This document shows, piece by piece, positions 6,348 through 11,599 of a stretch of DNA of 20,716 nucleotides; the stretch's first letter is position 1; every line of letters starts with the position of its first letter. This DNA is from Mesorhizobium australicum. GTDB taxonomy: Bacteria; Pseudomonadota; Alphaproteobacteria; Rhizobiales; Rhizobiaceae. The DNA lies in the NCBI RefSeq assembly GCF_900177325.1, contig NZ_FXBL01000001.1, positions 1-20,716 on the forward strand. The letters are read 5' to 3'. The translations under genes and the position numbers were made by a program. The notes beneath the pieces are model-generated. The model saw only the letters and a list, made by a program, of their open reading frames with translations. It did no database searches and was not told the DNA's origin.

Positions 6348-7016
6348 ATGATTCTTTCGTTCATCAACCAAAAGGGCGGCGTCGGTAAAACGACCTTGGC
6401 AATCAACGTCGCGGCAGCTTTGGCTACTCGCGGCAAGGTATTGTTGATCGACGCCGACGAGCAGGGCAGCGCAACCGCATGGGCATCCCTACGCGAGCAG
6501 ACCCCTTTTCAGGTGGTCAGCATGGTACGCGCCAACATGGCGCGGGATGCGATCCAGATGGCGGCGAACTTCACCCATACCGTAATCGACGGCCCGCCAC
6601 GCGCTCGCGATCTCGCCCGCGCCGTCATCATTGCCGCTGATGTGGTGGCGATCCCCATTGAACCCTCCGGCTTGTCAACATGGGCAGCGGGAGAAACCAT
6701 CAATCAGGTCCGCGAGGCGCAAGCCGTTAAAGATTCCCTCAAATGTGGGTTTGTGGTTTCTCGCAAAATTGGGAAAACTGTCATCGGCCGCGACATCCGG
6801 GATATGGCTTCAGCCGAAGGGTTCCCGATCCTGTCCGCCGAAATTCAACAGCGTGTGCCGTTTGCGGAAAGCCTGACGCTCGGCCAGACGATTTTCGAAT
6901 ATGCGCCGGCCTCGGCCGCTGCCATGGAAATCGAGGCGCTTACGGGCGAGATTGTGAACTGGCATGAGCAAAAAGAACTTCGCAGCAGCGCCAAAGCCCG
7001 CCGCTCTGTCGGCTGA
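6348..7016 (+). CDS. parA: ParA-type partition ATPase
   Basis: A 222-residue Walker-type ATPase that segregates plasmid copies by moving on nucleoid DNA with its partner. The deviant Walker A is KGGVGKTT at 9-16, the A' motif IDADEQGS at 34-41 and the Walker B region TVIDGPP at 78-84. The length fits the short form without an N-terminal DNA-binding domain, which normally relies on its small partner for autoregulation. The ATG lies 15 bases after box B; I see no good ribosome site, so expression may depend on the leader structure. The gene for its partner ParG overlaps the 3' end by 53 bases. A copy of the recurrent box is embedded at codons 132-137. Confidence 0.93.
   Translation: MILSFINQKGGVGKTTLAINVAAALATRGKVLLIDADEQGSATAWASLREQTPFQVVSMVRANMARDAIQMAANFTHTVIDGPPRARDLARAVIIAADVVAIPIEPSGLSTWAAGETINQVREAQAVKDSLKCGFVVSRKIGKTVIGRDIRDMASAEGFPILSAEIQQRVPFAESLTLGQTIFEYAPASAAAMEIEALTGEIVNWHEQKELRSSAKARRSVG
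6742..6757 (+). repeat. Recurrent box, copy C, inside parA
   Basis: AATGTGGGTTTGTGGT, exact over 16 bases to copies A and B, encoding part of LKCGFVVSR in ParA and followed by TTCTCGCAAAA. An exact 16-base match inside a gene to two non-coding sites is unlikely by chance, though the protein segment itself is also conserved in the family. Confidence 0.65.
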
Positions 7017-7221
7017 ACAGGAAGCCTACATTTCCAAGGGCAGGGGTAAAGATACCGCGCCGGCCAACAATGAGCCGACCGCGCGGCTGTCGGTCGATCT
7101 GCCGCGCTCGATGCATAAGCGATTCAAGATCGCTTGTGAGCAAGCCGATACCAAGATGGTCACAGAACTGCTCGCCTTCATCGAGCGCCGCACGACCGAA
7201 CTTGAAAGCCGCAAACCCTGA
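6964..7221 (+). CDS. parG: ParG-like ribbon-helix-helix partition partner
   Basis: An 85-residue protein. The first 38 residues are polar, Ala/Lys-rich and probably flexible. Residues 39-80 match a ribbon-helix-helix: strand ARLSVDLP, then helices MHKRFKIACEQA and MVTELLAFIERR. Partners of short ParA proteins have this layout: a mobile tail that stimulates the ATPase and a dimeric DNA-binding part that binds the centromere and represses the operon. The gene overlaps parA by 53 bases, so the two are one operon. The stop codon lies in the loop of the box D dyad, which suggests the protein may bind at both ends of its own operon. The name rests on fold and position. Confidence 0.8.
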   Translation: MSKKNFAAAPKPAALSAEQEAYISKGRGKDTAPANNEPTARLSVDLPRSMHKRFKIACEQADTKMVTELLAFIERRTTELESRKP

Positions 7222-7237
7222 TATGTGGGTTTGCGGG
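7209..7237. repeat. Recurrent box, copy D, perfect ten-base dyad
   Basis: CCGCAAACCC (7209-7218) pairs perfectly with GGGTTTGCGG (7227-7236) across eight bases that include the parG stop. ATGTGGGTTTGCGGG (7223-7237) is a variant of the box. The half-sites are in the opposite order to copy B. It could be a centromere/operator half or a transcription end hairpin; there is no T-run. Confidence 0.6.
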
Positions 7238-7247
7238 AAGGTGGGTC

Positions 7248-7313
7248 ATGCTCTGGCTCACCAAAAGCAATCCCGCTTTCGTCGTGCCCTACCTTCGCAT
7301 TGAGGGGGCCTAG
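7248..7313 (+). CDS. Possible 21-residue peptide after parG
   Basis: ATG at 7248 follows a purine tract (GGAAGGTGGG) at ribosome-site distance and opens 21 codons (MLWLTKSNPAF, then VVPYLRIEGA) to TAG at 7311. It is unchanged in the second copy, which is not independent evidence. No relative is recognised and the frame is short, so it may be chance. Confidence 0.15.
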   Translation: MLWLTKSNPAFVVPYLRIEGA

Positions 7314-7650
7314 CACGATCTGCCAGCCGTTCAACGCCTTACGGCGTCCTCCACTGCGTTGCGGCCCTTCGGGTGATCGGCCGTCATATCGTGCTTGAAT
7401 CGGCCCATGCGAAGGCGGCTCCGAAAGCAGGATATTGCTTCAAGGCTCAACCCGTCCTGCAGGGCAGGGGAAGCGCCGCCAGGGCGACAAGCCCTAGCCG
7501 GCGCGGTAGGGCAGGGGCCAAGTATAACGCGGCGGGTCGGCGTCATGCCGGCATGGCGATTTATTGGCATCGGGAAACAAAAAAACCGCGCTCACACATA
7601 GCAGGCGGTTTTGACTTGTCCGATGCTGACGGATTGCTTTGAATTCGGTT
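7314..7650. other. Non-coding region between par and the nadE module
   Basis: No convincing gene. Contains small hairpins (CGCC with GGCG at 7337-7348), a perfect twelve-base palindrome CATGCCGGCATG at 7544-7555, and the terminator-like hairpin at 7582-7612. Open frames here overlap on both strands without ribosome sites or recognisable domains. It may be backbone remnant or part of the replication region. Confidence 0.4.
7582..7612 (-). terminator. Hairpin terminator, better on the minus strand
   Basis: AAAACCGC (7582-7589) pairs with GCGGTTTT (7605-7612), with inner GCT and AGC pairs across a short bulge. On the minus strand the tail is seven T; on the plus strand four. It could end antisense transcription from the merR side or, less efficiently, the par operon, thus isolating the backbone from the module. 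Confidence 0.55.
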
Positions 7651-7667
7651 CCATAATTGGGAATTAT
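7639..7667 (+). promoter_or_regulatory. Possible nadE promoter overlapping the boundary repeat
   Basis: TTGAAT (7639-7644) and AATTAT (7662-7667) are 17 bases apart, each 4/6 to consensus, with a start near 7674. The -10 lies in the dyad of the boundary repeat. Weak, but it is the best candidate found upstream of nadE. Confidence 0.28.
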
Positions 7668-7674
7668 GCGATTA
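7651..7674 (+). repeat. Left boundary repeat of the nadE-metal module (Xer/dif-like)
   Basis: A 24-base sequence starting CCATAATTGGGAATTATGCG that matches 9901-9924 at 20 of 24 positions in the same orientation. Inside, CATAAT and ATTATG form a perfect inverted repeat with five bases between. TTATGCGA resembles a XerC-type half-site of dif sites. Together the two repeats bound nadE, merR and the efflux gene. No recombinase gene is in the unit; host XerC/XerD would be the expected enzymes. Confidence 0.5.
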
Positions 7675-7717
7675 ACCGTCTCGCGCGCGCGAAGCTGAAG
7701 CGGTGACTTTTTTGCCA

Positions 7718-7734
7718 GTCGTGCGTTGCACGAC
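7718..7734 (+). promoter_or_regulatory. Leader hairpin before nadE
   Basis: GTCGTGC (7718-7724) pairs perfectly with GCACGAC (7728-7734) around GTT. It ends four bases before the GAGGG ribosome site, so it could modulate translation or serve as an operator. A twelve-base palindrome TCGCGCGCGCGA lies upstream at 7681-7692. Neither resembles a known NAD-responsive element that I can name. Confidence 0.4.
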
Positions 7735-7747
7735 AAGCGAGGGAATA

Positions 7748-8581
7748 ATGAACGATCAAACGGAAATTATCGAAGCTCTGGGCGTCACTCCGACTTTCAA
7801 CGCCGCGCAAGAGGCAAGGCGGCGCGTGTCCTTCCTGAAGGACTATCTCGCCGCATCCGGGCTTCAAACTTACGTGTTGGGGATCAGCGGTGGCGTCGAT
7901 TCCTTGACGGCCGGGATGATGGCCCAAAGGGCCGTGCAAGAACTGCGAGCAGCGTCCTACAACGCGGAATTTGTCGCCGTGCGGCTCCCTTATGGCGAGC
8001 AGGCCGACGAACGAGACGCACAGGCCGCCCTAAACGCTATCGAGCCTGACCGCGTCGTCACGGTGAACATTAAAGCTCCCGCTGACGCCATGATGGCGCA
8101 GGTTAAGGCCGGCGGCTTCACTCCAGTCGACCGGGCGCAGGAAGATTTTCTGCTCGGCAATATCAAGGCCCGGCAACGGATGATCGCGCAATACACCTTG
8201 GCGGGCGGCATGCGCGGACTGGTCATCGGCACGGATCAGGCAGCCGAAGCCCTCATGGGGTTTTTCACAAAATTCGGCGACGGCGCGGCCGACATTTTGC
8301 CTCTGGCGGGTCTGAACAAACGCCGGGTGCGCGCGATAGCCGAATACTTCGGAGCGCCCGCAAATCTCGTGTTCAAGGTGCCAACGGCAGACTTGGAATC
8401 CGATGCGCCGATGCGGCCCGATGAAGATGCCTATGGCGTGACTTACGATCAGATTGACGATTTTCTTGAAGGCAAACCTATCGAGGAAACTGCACGAGCA
8501 CGGATTATGCGGGCATATCGCACGACCGCGCATAAGCGGGCGTTGCCGGTCGCCGCCAATGCGCCGGCGCACTCATTTTGA
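7748..8581 (+). CDS. nadE: NH3-dependent NAD+ synthetase
   Basis: A 277-residue enzyme that amidates deamido-NAD to NAD with ATP and ammonia, the last step of NAD biosynthesis, in the cytoplasm. The ATP-pyrophosphatase loop SGGVDS is at 47-52. Conserved family stretches GTDQAAEALMGFFTKFGDG (161-179) and PLAGLNKRRV (185-194) are present, as are KVPTADLESDAP (210-221) and AYGVTYDQIDDFLEG (228-242). Length and motifs match the short E. coli-type enzyme of about 275 residues with no glutaminase domain. The ATG at 7748 has GAGGGA at 7739-7744; a start at 7703 lacks one. The gene converges with merR, overlapping it by nine bases. It looks intact. A central metabolic enzyme as plasmid cargo is unusual. 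Confidence 0.95.
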   Translation: MNDQTEIIEALGVTPTFNAAQEARRRVSFLKDYLAASGLQTYVLGISGGVDSLTAGMMAQRAVQELRAASYNAEFVAVRLPYGEQADERDAQAALNAIEPDRVVTVNIKAPADAMMAQVKAGGFTPVDRAQEDFLLGNIKARQRMIAQYTLAGGMRGLVIGTDQAAEALMGFFTKFGDGAADILPLAGLNKRRVRAIAEYFGAPANLVFKVPTADLESDAPMRPDEDAYGVTYDQIDDFLEGKPIEETARARIMRAYRTTAHKRALPVAANAPAHSF

Positions 8582-8962
8582 CGCGAGCGCTTCAATCACC
8601 CGGCATTCCGACACCATGCCCCGGCTGCACTCACTGACCATGCGAGCCAACTCGTCCCGCAAGGAGAGCAGGCGGGCAATTCGGCTTTCGACCGCCTCAA
8701 GCTGACCCTGTGCAATCTGGCTCGCCGTCTCGCATGATGCCGCAGGCTGATCCTGCAAGGCCAGCAGCACGCGAATGCTCGTCAGGTCAAACCCGAGATC
8801 GCGGGCATGCCGGATAAAGCCTAGCCGTTCGGCGTCGGCCGGGCTGTAGATGCGACGGCCGTTCGTTTGGCGCGTTGCCTTCGGTAAAACCCCGATGCGC
8901 TCATAATACCGGATTGTCTCGATGTTCACGCCCGACCGTACGGACAGGTCACCTATCTGCAT
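8573..8962 (-). CDS. MerR-family metal-responsive regulator (CadR/ZntR-like)
   Basis: A 129-residue regulator. The N-terminal winged helix (MQIGDLSVRSGVNIETIRYYER, residues 1-22, with the second helix near 40-60) is followed by a dimerisation helix at about 80-112. Cysteines at C77, C112 and C120 match the arrangement of metal-binding residues in CadR/ZntR/PbrR-type sensors of soft divalent ions. It is divergent from the efflux gene across a 19-base-spacer operator, so it most likely activates that gene on metal binding and represses itself. The metal (zinc, cadmium or lead) cannot be fixed by eye. Its 3' end overlaps nadE tail-to-tail by nine bases. Confidence 0.92.
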   Translation of the reverse strand: MQIGDLSVRSGVNIETIRYYERIGVLPKATRQTNGRRIYSPADAERLGFIRHARDLGFDLTSIRVLLALQDQPAASCETASQIAQGQLEAVESRIARLLSLRDELARMVSECSRGMVSECRVIEALASK

Positions 8963-8969
8963 TTAGGTC

Positions 8970-9000
8970 TTGCTCCTGTAGTCGCTACAGGTTGTAGCAT
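8970..9000 (+). promoter_or_regulatory. MerR-type operator-promoter
   Basis: The -35 TTGCTC (8970-8975) and -10 TAGCAT (8995-9000) are 19 bases apart. That is too long for unaided RNA polymerase and is the hallmark of MerR-activated promoters. Between them CCTGTAG (8975-8981) and CTACAGG (8985-8991) form a perfect dyad around TCG. The merR start codon is eight bases to the left. The transcript start falls near 9007, close to the single-base difference between the two copies at 9009. Confidence 0.9.
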
Positions 9001-9028
9001 GGTAGGGCTAGAATTTCGAGGATCGCCA

Positions 9029-9898
9029 ATGTCCGCAGCCGCAACCGACACAATCCGCTATCACGTCACCGGCATGGACTGCTCGTCCTGCGCCGCCAAG
9101 ATCGAGGGCGCGGCCCGAAAAGTCGAAGGCGTCAATGATGTGAAGGTGTCGATTGCTTCGCAGATCATGACGCTAGAGGTCGATGACCCGGCCGCGCGTC
9201 TGCCCGTGCTCGAAAATGCGGTGACAAGCCTCGGCTATCAGCTTGACCGTATAGGGCAGGCGAAAGCAGGCGCGGCGGGTGACGATGACGACGACAAAAT
9301 CCCTGACCTGTCGCATGTGACGCCGGCCTATAAGCGGGCGCTCTGGATCGTCGTGCTGCTCAATGTCGGCTACGGCATTATCGAGATTGGCGGCTCGATC
9401 CTGTCCGGCTCGCAAGCCCTACAGGCCGACGCCCTCGACTTCATCGGGGACGGCCTGATTTCCTTCCTCGGCCTGATCGCCGTGGGCTGGGGCCTCGCTG
9501 CGCGCGCCAAGGCGGCATTGATTCAGGGCGTATTCCTTGCCGTGCTCGGACTCGGCGTCGTCGGATCGACGCTGTACCGCGTTTTTGTCGAACATGAACC
9601 GCAAACCCTGCTCATGGGCGGCTTCGCGCTCGTGGCGTTCGTCGTCAACGTGCTGGCGGCCGTGGTGCTGATCCCGCACCGAAAAGGCGATGCCAATATG
9701 CGGGCCGTGTGGCTGTTCTCGCGCAATGACGCAATCGGCAATCTCGCCGTGGTCTTCGCCGCCGTGCTTGTCTGGTGGCTCTCCTCACCATGGCCGGATT
9801 TGATCGTCGCTTTCGCTGTAGCAGGCCTGTTCCTGCAATCGGCTTGGTCGATCATTCGAGACGCGCGGAGCGACCTTTCAGAGGTCAGCCGCACATAG
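9029..9898 (+). CDS. Cation efflux protein with N-terminal heavy-metal-binding domain
   Basis: A 289-residue inner-membrane cation transporter of the CDF type. An HMA domain occupies residues 8-75 with the metal site GMDCSSC at 15-21 (C18, C21). A short acidic linker DDDDD (85-89) follows. From about 103 to 275 come roughly six membrane segments. In the second, D137 and D141 form the expected DxxxD (in LDFIGD); in the fifth, D234 and N238 occupy the partner position. The protein ends just after the last segment and lacks the cytoplasmic C-terminal domain of most CDF proteins. ATG at 9029 is chosen for its GAGGA at 9018-9022. The gene is controlled by the divergent MerR operator. It most likely exports zinc, cadmium or a similar ion. 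Confidence 0.9.
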   Translation: MSAAATDTIRYHVTGMDCSSCAAKIEGAARKVEGVNDVKVSIASQIMTLEVDDPAARLPVLENAVTSLGYQLDRIGQAKAGAAGDDDDDKIPDLSHVTPAYKRALWIVVLLNVGYGIIEIGGSILSGSQALQADALDFIGDGLISFLGLIAVGWGLAARAKAALIQGVFLAVLGLGVVGSTLYRVFVEHEPQTLLMGGFALVAFVVNVLAAVVLIPHRKGDANMRAVWLFSRNDAIGNLAVVFAAVLVWWLSSPWPDLIVAFAVAGLFLQSAWSIIRDARSDLSEVSRT

Positions 9899-9927
9899 TC
9901 CCATAATGGCGAATTACGCGACTATGT
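9893..9927. repeat. Right boundary repeat, embedded in a 35-base dyad
   Basis: Positions 9901-9924 match the left boundary repeat at 20 of 24 bases. Here the symmetry extends outward: ACATAGTC (9893-9900) pairs perfectly with GACTATGT (9920-9927), and CATAAT (9902-9907) faces ATTACG (9913-9918) with one mismatch, around GGCGA. The stop codons of the efflux gene (9896-9898) and of the DUF3800 gene (9922-9924) both lie inside. There is no T-run, so a recombination site explains it better than a terminator. Confidence 0.55.
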
Positions 9928-10731
9928 CGGATTCGCCTGATTGATCGCCAACTCAACAGCTTCGTCTTGCGGCAGGTCTGTTTTCGGCAACACGGTGTCG
10001 AGCTTCAATGAAGGCTGCCACGCAATTTTTTCTAAGCGAGCGGCAAAATACTTTTCGGTCCAATCCATTTCTGGAAACTCATCAGGCTTGGCACGAAAAG
10101 CGCCGAGCCTACCAATAAGGCCACACAACCAATCTGCACATTGGCAGGTTTGGTATCGGTGGCTCTCCACCTGAAACGGAGGTTCGATAATGTGTTTGCG
10201 AGGAAAATCGGGCCTAAACATCGCCTGCGACGCGGCGGTTAGGATGGCATCCCGATCCTGATGCTCGTCCATCACAATGAACACTTTGCCTTTCTTGCTA
10301 GCGGCAAAGGCGTTGATCGTCTGAAGGGACCGGCCCAATGCCGATAGATAAAGACCCTGCGCATTCGAATCCGCCGGTGTTTTGGTTTTTTGAATTCCCT
10401 TCCAAAATATCACGCCGCCAGATTTTTCAATTTGATTTAGAAGGCGATTCGTTGCGCTTCTAAGCTCGCGATATTTTGTGACATTGGCGGTGGTAAACAG
10501 CGACGCACCTTTTTTCTCCCATAGAGCGGGAGCAACGCCGTCGCGCTTAATTTCAAAATCTAAGAGTTTACATTTCAGCTGATAGAAAAAAGTCGAGAAC
10601 GCCCGAACGTTCTCAGACGGAAGAATGAACCCGCCAAGCCCGAAAATTGGACTATCGTTATAGCGTGGGTCGTCGCGAGAAACGTAGGGACCGATGTGCC
10701 CGAATTCGTCGACATATGCGACGTAGACCAT
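9922..10731 (-). CDS. DUF3800-domain protein
   Basis: A 269-residue protein of the DUF3800 family, thought to have an RNase H-like fold; its biological role is not established. Family marks visible are: an N-terminal strand with acidic pair YVDEFG (7-11, D8 and E9; often YVDESG); a second acidic site FIVMDEHQDR (151-160, D155, E156); and QCADWLCGLIGR (197-208, D200). These acidic residues could form a metal-dependent nuclease centre. No membrane segment is seen. ATG at 10731 is preferred because GGGGGA lies a proper distance upstream; ATG at 10737 leaves no room for a ribosome site. Base composition is clearly AT-richer than the backbone. It is divergent from a winged-helix gene and directly preceded by a terminator hairpin pointing into it. 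Confidence 0.85.
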   Translation of the reverse strand: MVYVAYVDEFGHIGPYVSRDDPRYNDSPIFGLGGFILPSENVRAFSTFFYQLKCKLLDFEIKRDGVAPALWEKKGASLFTTANVTKYRELRSATNRLLNQIEKSGGVIFWKGIQKTKTPADSNAQGLYLSALGRSLQTINAFAASKKGKVFIVMDEHQDRDAILTAASQAMFRPDFPRKHIIEPPFQVESHRYQTCQCADWLCGLIGRLGAFRAKPDEFPEMDWTEKYFAARLEKIAWQPSLKLDTVLPKTDLPQDEAVELAINQANPT

Positions 10732-10750
10732 TAGCATCCCCCAAATGCAC

Positions 10751-10774
10751 GAAAACCCGCAATTGCTTGCGGGT
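10751..10774 (-). terminator. Hairpin terminator 20 bases before the DUF3800 start
   Basis: ACCCGCAA (10755-10762) and TTGCGGGT (10767-10774) are perfect complements around four bases. Reading on the minus strand the stem is followed by a short T-run (GGGTTTTC). On the plus strand the flank is not T-rich. It would stop minus-strand transcription just before the DUF3800 gene, as in an attenuator or a leader-RNA arrangement. Confidence 0.6.
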
Positions 10775-10815
10775 CTCGGAATGAGGGCAGCAAGAGCCGC
10801 GTCTCAGGCTCCTAA
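10751..10815 (-). ncRNA. Candidate structured leader RNA of the DUF3800 gene
   Basis: Upstream on the minus strand is a perfect -35, TTGACA (10841-10836), with the best -10 (CATAGT, 10820-10815) only 15 bases away, so the promoter is imperfect. An RNA from about 10809 would run close to the hairpin GAGCC (10811-10807) with GGCTC (10798-10794) and then into the terminator at 10774-10751. If so, a short RNA would be made, with read-through giving the DUF3800 mRNA. No experimental or family evidence was available. Confidence 0.3.
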
Positions 10816-10862
10816 CTATGCGTGGGATATCTAATTGTCAATTAAACGCACTGTCGGCTACG

Positions 10863-10897
10863 GACATCGCCGTCCATAGGCCATGGACACGGATGTC
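10863..10897. repeat. Two-part long hairpin in the DUF3800-wHTH gap
   Basis: GACATC (10863-10868) pairs with GATGTC (10892-10897) and GTCCAT (10872-10877) with ATGGAC (10883-10888). The two stems are separated by three-base internal loops and closed by a five-base loop. Twelve pairs in 35 bases within an AT-rich gap suggests a structured RNA or a dimeric-protein site. The next 65 bases (10917-10980) are very AT-rich; I counted 19 G/C among 10921-10980. Confidence 0.5.
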
Positions 10898-10990
10898 TTG
10901 GACCCCTGTGCAGGCATGTCTCACATATATAGGATGAATTAGAATATATAACGATAAGGTCTATATGGTCGAATACCGACTGCCCCGGGT

Positions 10991-11004
10991 CATGGTTGAC
11001 CATG
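10991..11004. promoter_or_regulatory. Palindrome upstream of the winged-helix gene
   Basis: CATGGT and ACCATG flank TG in a perfect 14-base palindrome, 57 bases before the winged-helix ATG. It contains TTGACC, a possible -35, but no fitting -10 was found. The likeliest role is an operator, perhaps for the winged-helix protein itself. Confidence 0.35.
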
Positions 11005-11061
11005 CGAAAAAAATTTGCCAGACGCTTGTAAATTTCGGTTTCTCGCTTAAGTGGACCCAAA

Positions 11062-11511
11062 ATGTCACCCGTTGAGGAAAGTACGAGCCTCGTCACAACA
11101 CACGAACTTAATCGACGGCTGGATGCACGGTGGTCGAAGGCAGTTCTAGCGCAGGGCTACACGGTAATTCCCGCGCTGCTCATAAACGGCCAAGGAAGGC
11201 TGGGACTGACGCCGGAAGAATTTAACGTAGTGATTCAGTTGGCATATCATTGGAGAACGGTTGGGAACGATCCATTTCCAACAAAAAAGCGAATAGCTTC
11301 GCTGATGGGGAAAAGCGACAAGCAGGTTCAGAGGTACTTTAAAAGCTTAGAACAGAAGGGGTATGTCACCCGACAAGAGCGTTTTAGCCGCAATCGTGGT
11401 CAGATGAGCAACAGCTATGATATGTCAGGGCTGGTAGTTCGACTTCGTGAACTGGCTGCGGAAGATCGGGTTCTTTCACGGAATGCCCCTTCTCTGGAAG
11501 GCGGCGAATAG
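11062..11511 (+). CDS. Winged helix-turn-helix protein, 149 residues
   Basis: A small DNA-binding protein. A conserved opening (RWSKAVLAQGYTVIPALLI, 23-41) is followed by a helix (LTPEEFNVVIQLAYHW, 49-64) and a helix-turn-helix (PTKKRIASLMGKSDKQVQRYFKSLEQKGYV, in two parts, 73-102). Then comes a basic wing (RQERFSRNRGQ, 104-114) and the SNSYDMSGL motif (116-124). I recognise this as a widespread uncharacterised wHTH family in which the conserved tail resembles that of plasmid or phage replication proteins. It may regulate the divergent DUF3800 gene. The ribosome site is weak (GTGG). Base composition is AT-richer than the backbone, as for its neighbour. Present once in the window. Confidence 0.8.
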   Translation: MSPVEESTSLVTTHELNRRLDARWSKAVLAQGYTVIPALLINGQGRLGLTPEEFNVVIQLAYHWRTVGNDPFPTKKRIASLMGKSDKQVQRYFKSLEQKGYVTRQERFSRNRGQMSNSYDMSGLVVRLRELAAEDRVLSRNAPSLEGGE

Positions 11512-11562
11512 GCGAGGCGAGGACATCAGGCATAAATTTATAGGATGCCCGAGCTGACCGGA

Positions 11563-11595
11563 GAGGGGGCCAAGCGCAAATGCTTGACCCCCCTC
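11563..11595 (+). terminator. Second copy of the wHTH-relaxase hairpin
   Basis: Same as 22-54. Here the true upstream neighbour is visible: the winged-helix gene ends at 11511, 52 bases before the stem, and the relaxase 3' end follows at 11600. A ten-base palindrome ATAAATTTAT (11532-11541), flanked by GGC and ATGCC, lies just upstream. Confidence 0.6.
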
Positions 11596-11599
11596 GTCT

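Larger units (their letters stand above)
1..9173. repeat. First copy of the duplicated plasmid unit
   Basis: This stretch is repeated in the same order and orientation at 11542-20716. The offset is 11541 up to about 4571, 11542 up to about 9009 and 11543 after that, so two single-T insertions are the only length differences. The relaxase, MobC, coupling protein, RepA, ParA, ParG, NadE and MerR proteins are identical in both copies. I infer a circular plasmid of about 11.54 kb read past its own start. Confidence 0.97.

Noticed and set aside
9893..9927. Large dyad between the efflux and DUF3800 genes as a bidirectional terminator
   Set aside because: No T-run on either side, and 24 of its bases recur at the other end of the module, which a terminator would not explain.
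9922..10731. DUF3800 gene as a transposase or recombinase for the boundary repeats
   Set aside because: It has none of the motifs of serine or tyrosine recombinases, and the acidic pattern plus YVDEFG and QCADW marks fit DUF3800. No terminal inverted repeats flank it.
10842..11096. 84-codon minus-strand frame in the DUF3800-wHTH gap, overlapping the wHTH start
   Set aside because: It runs through the large hairpin and AT-rich tract, has no recognised domain and no clear ribosome site, and overlaps the start of a gene with a clear domain. Chance is likely in AT-richer DNA, but a small protein is not excluded.
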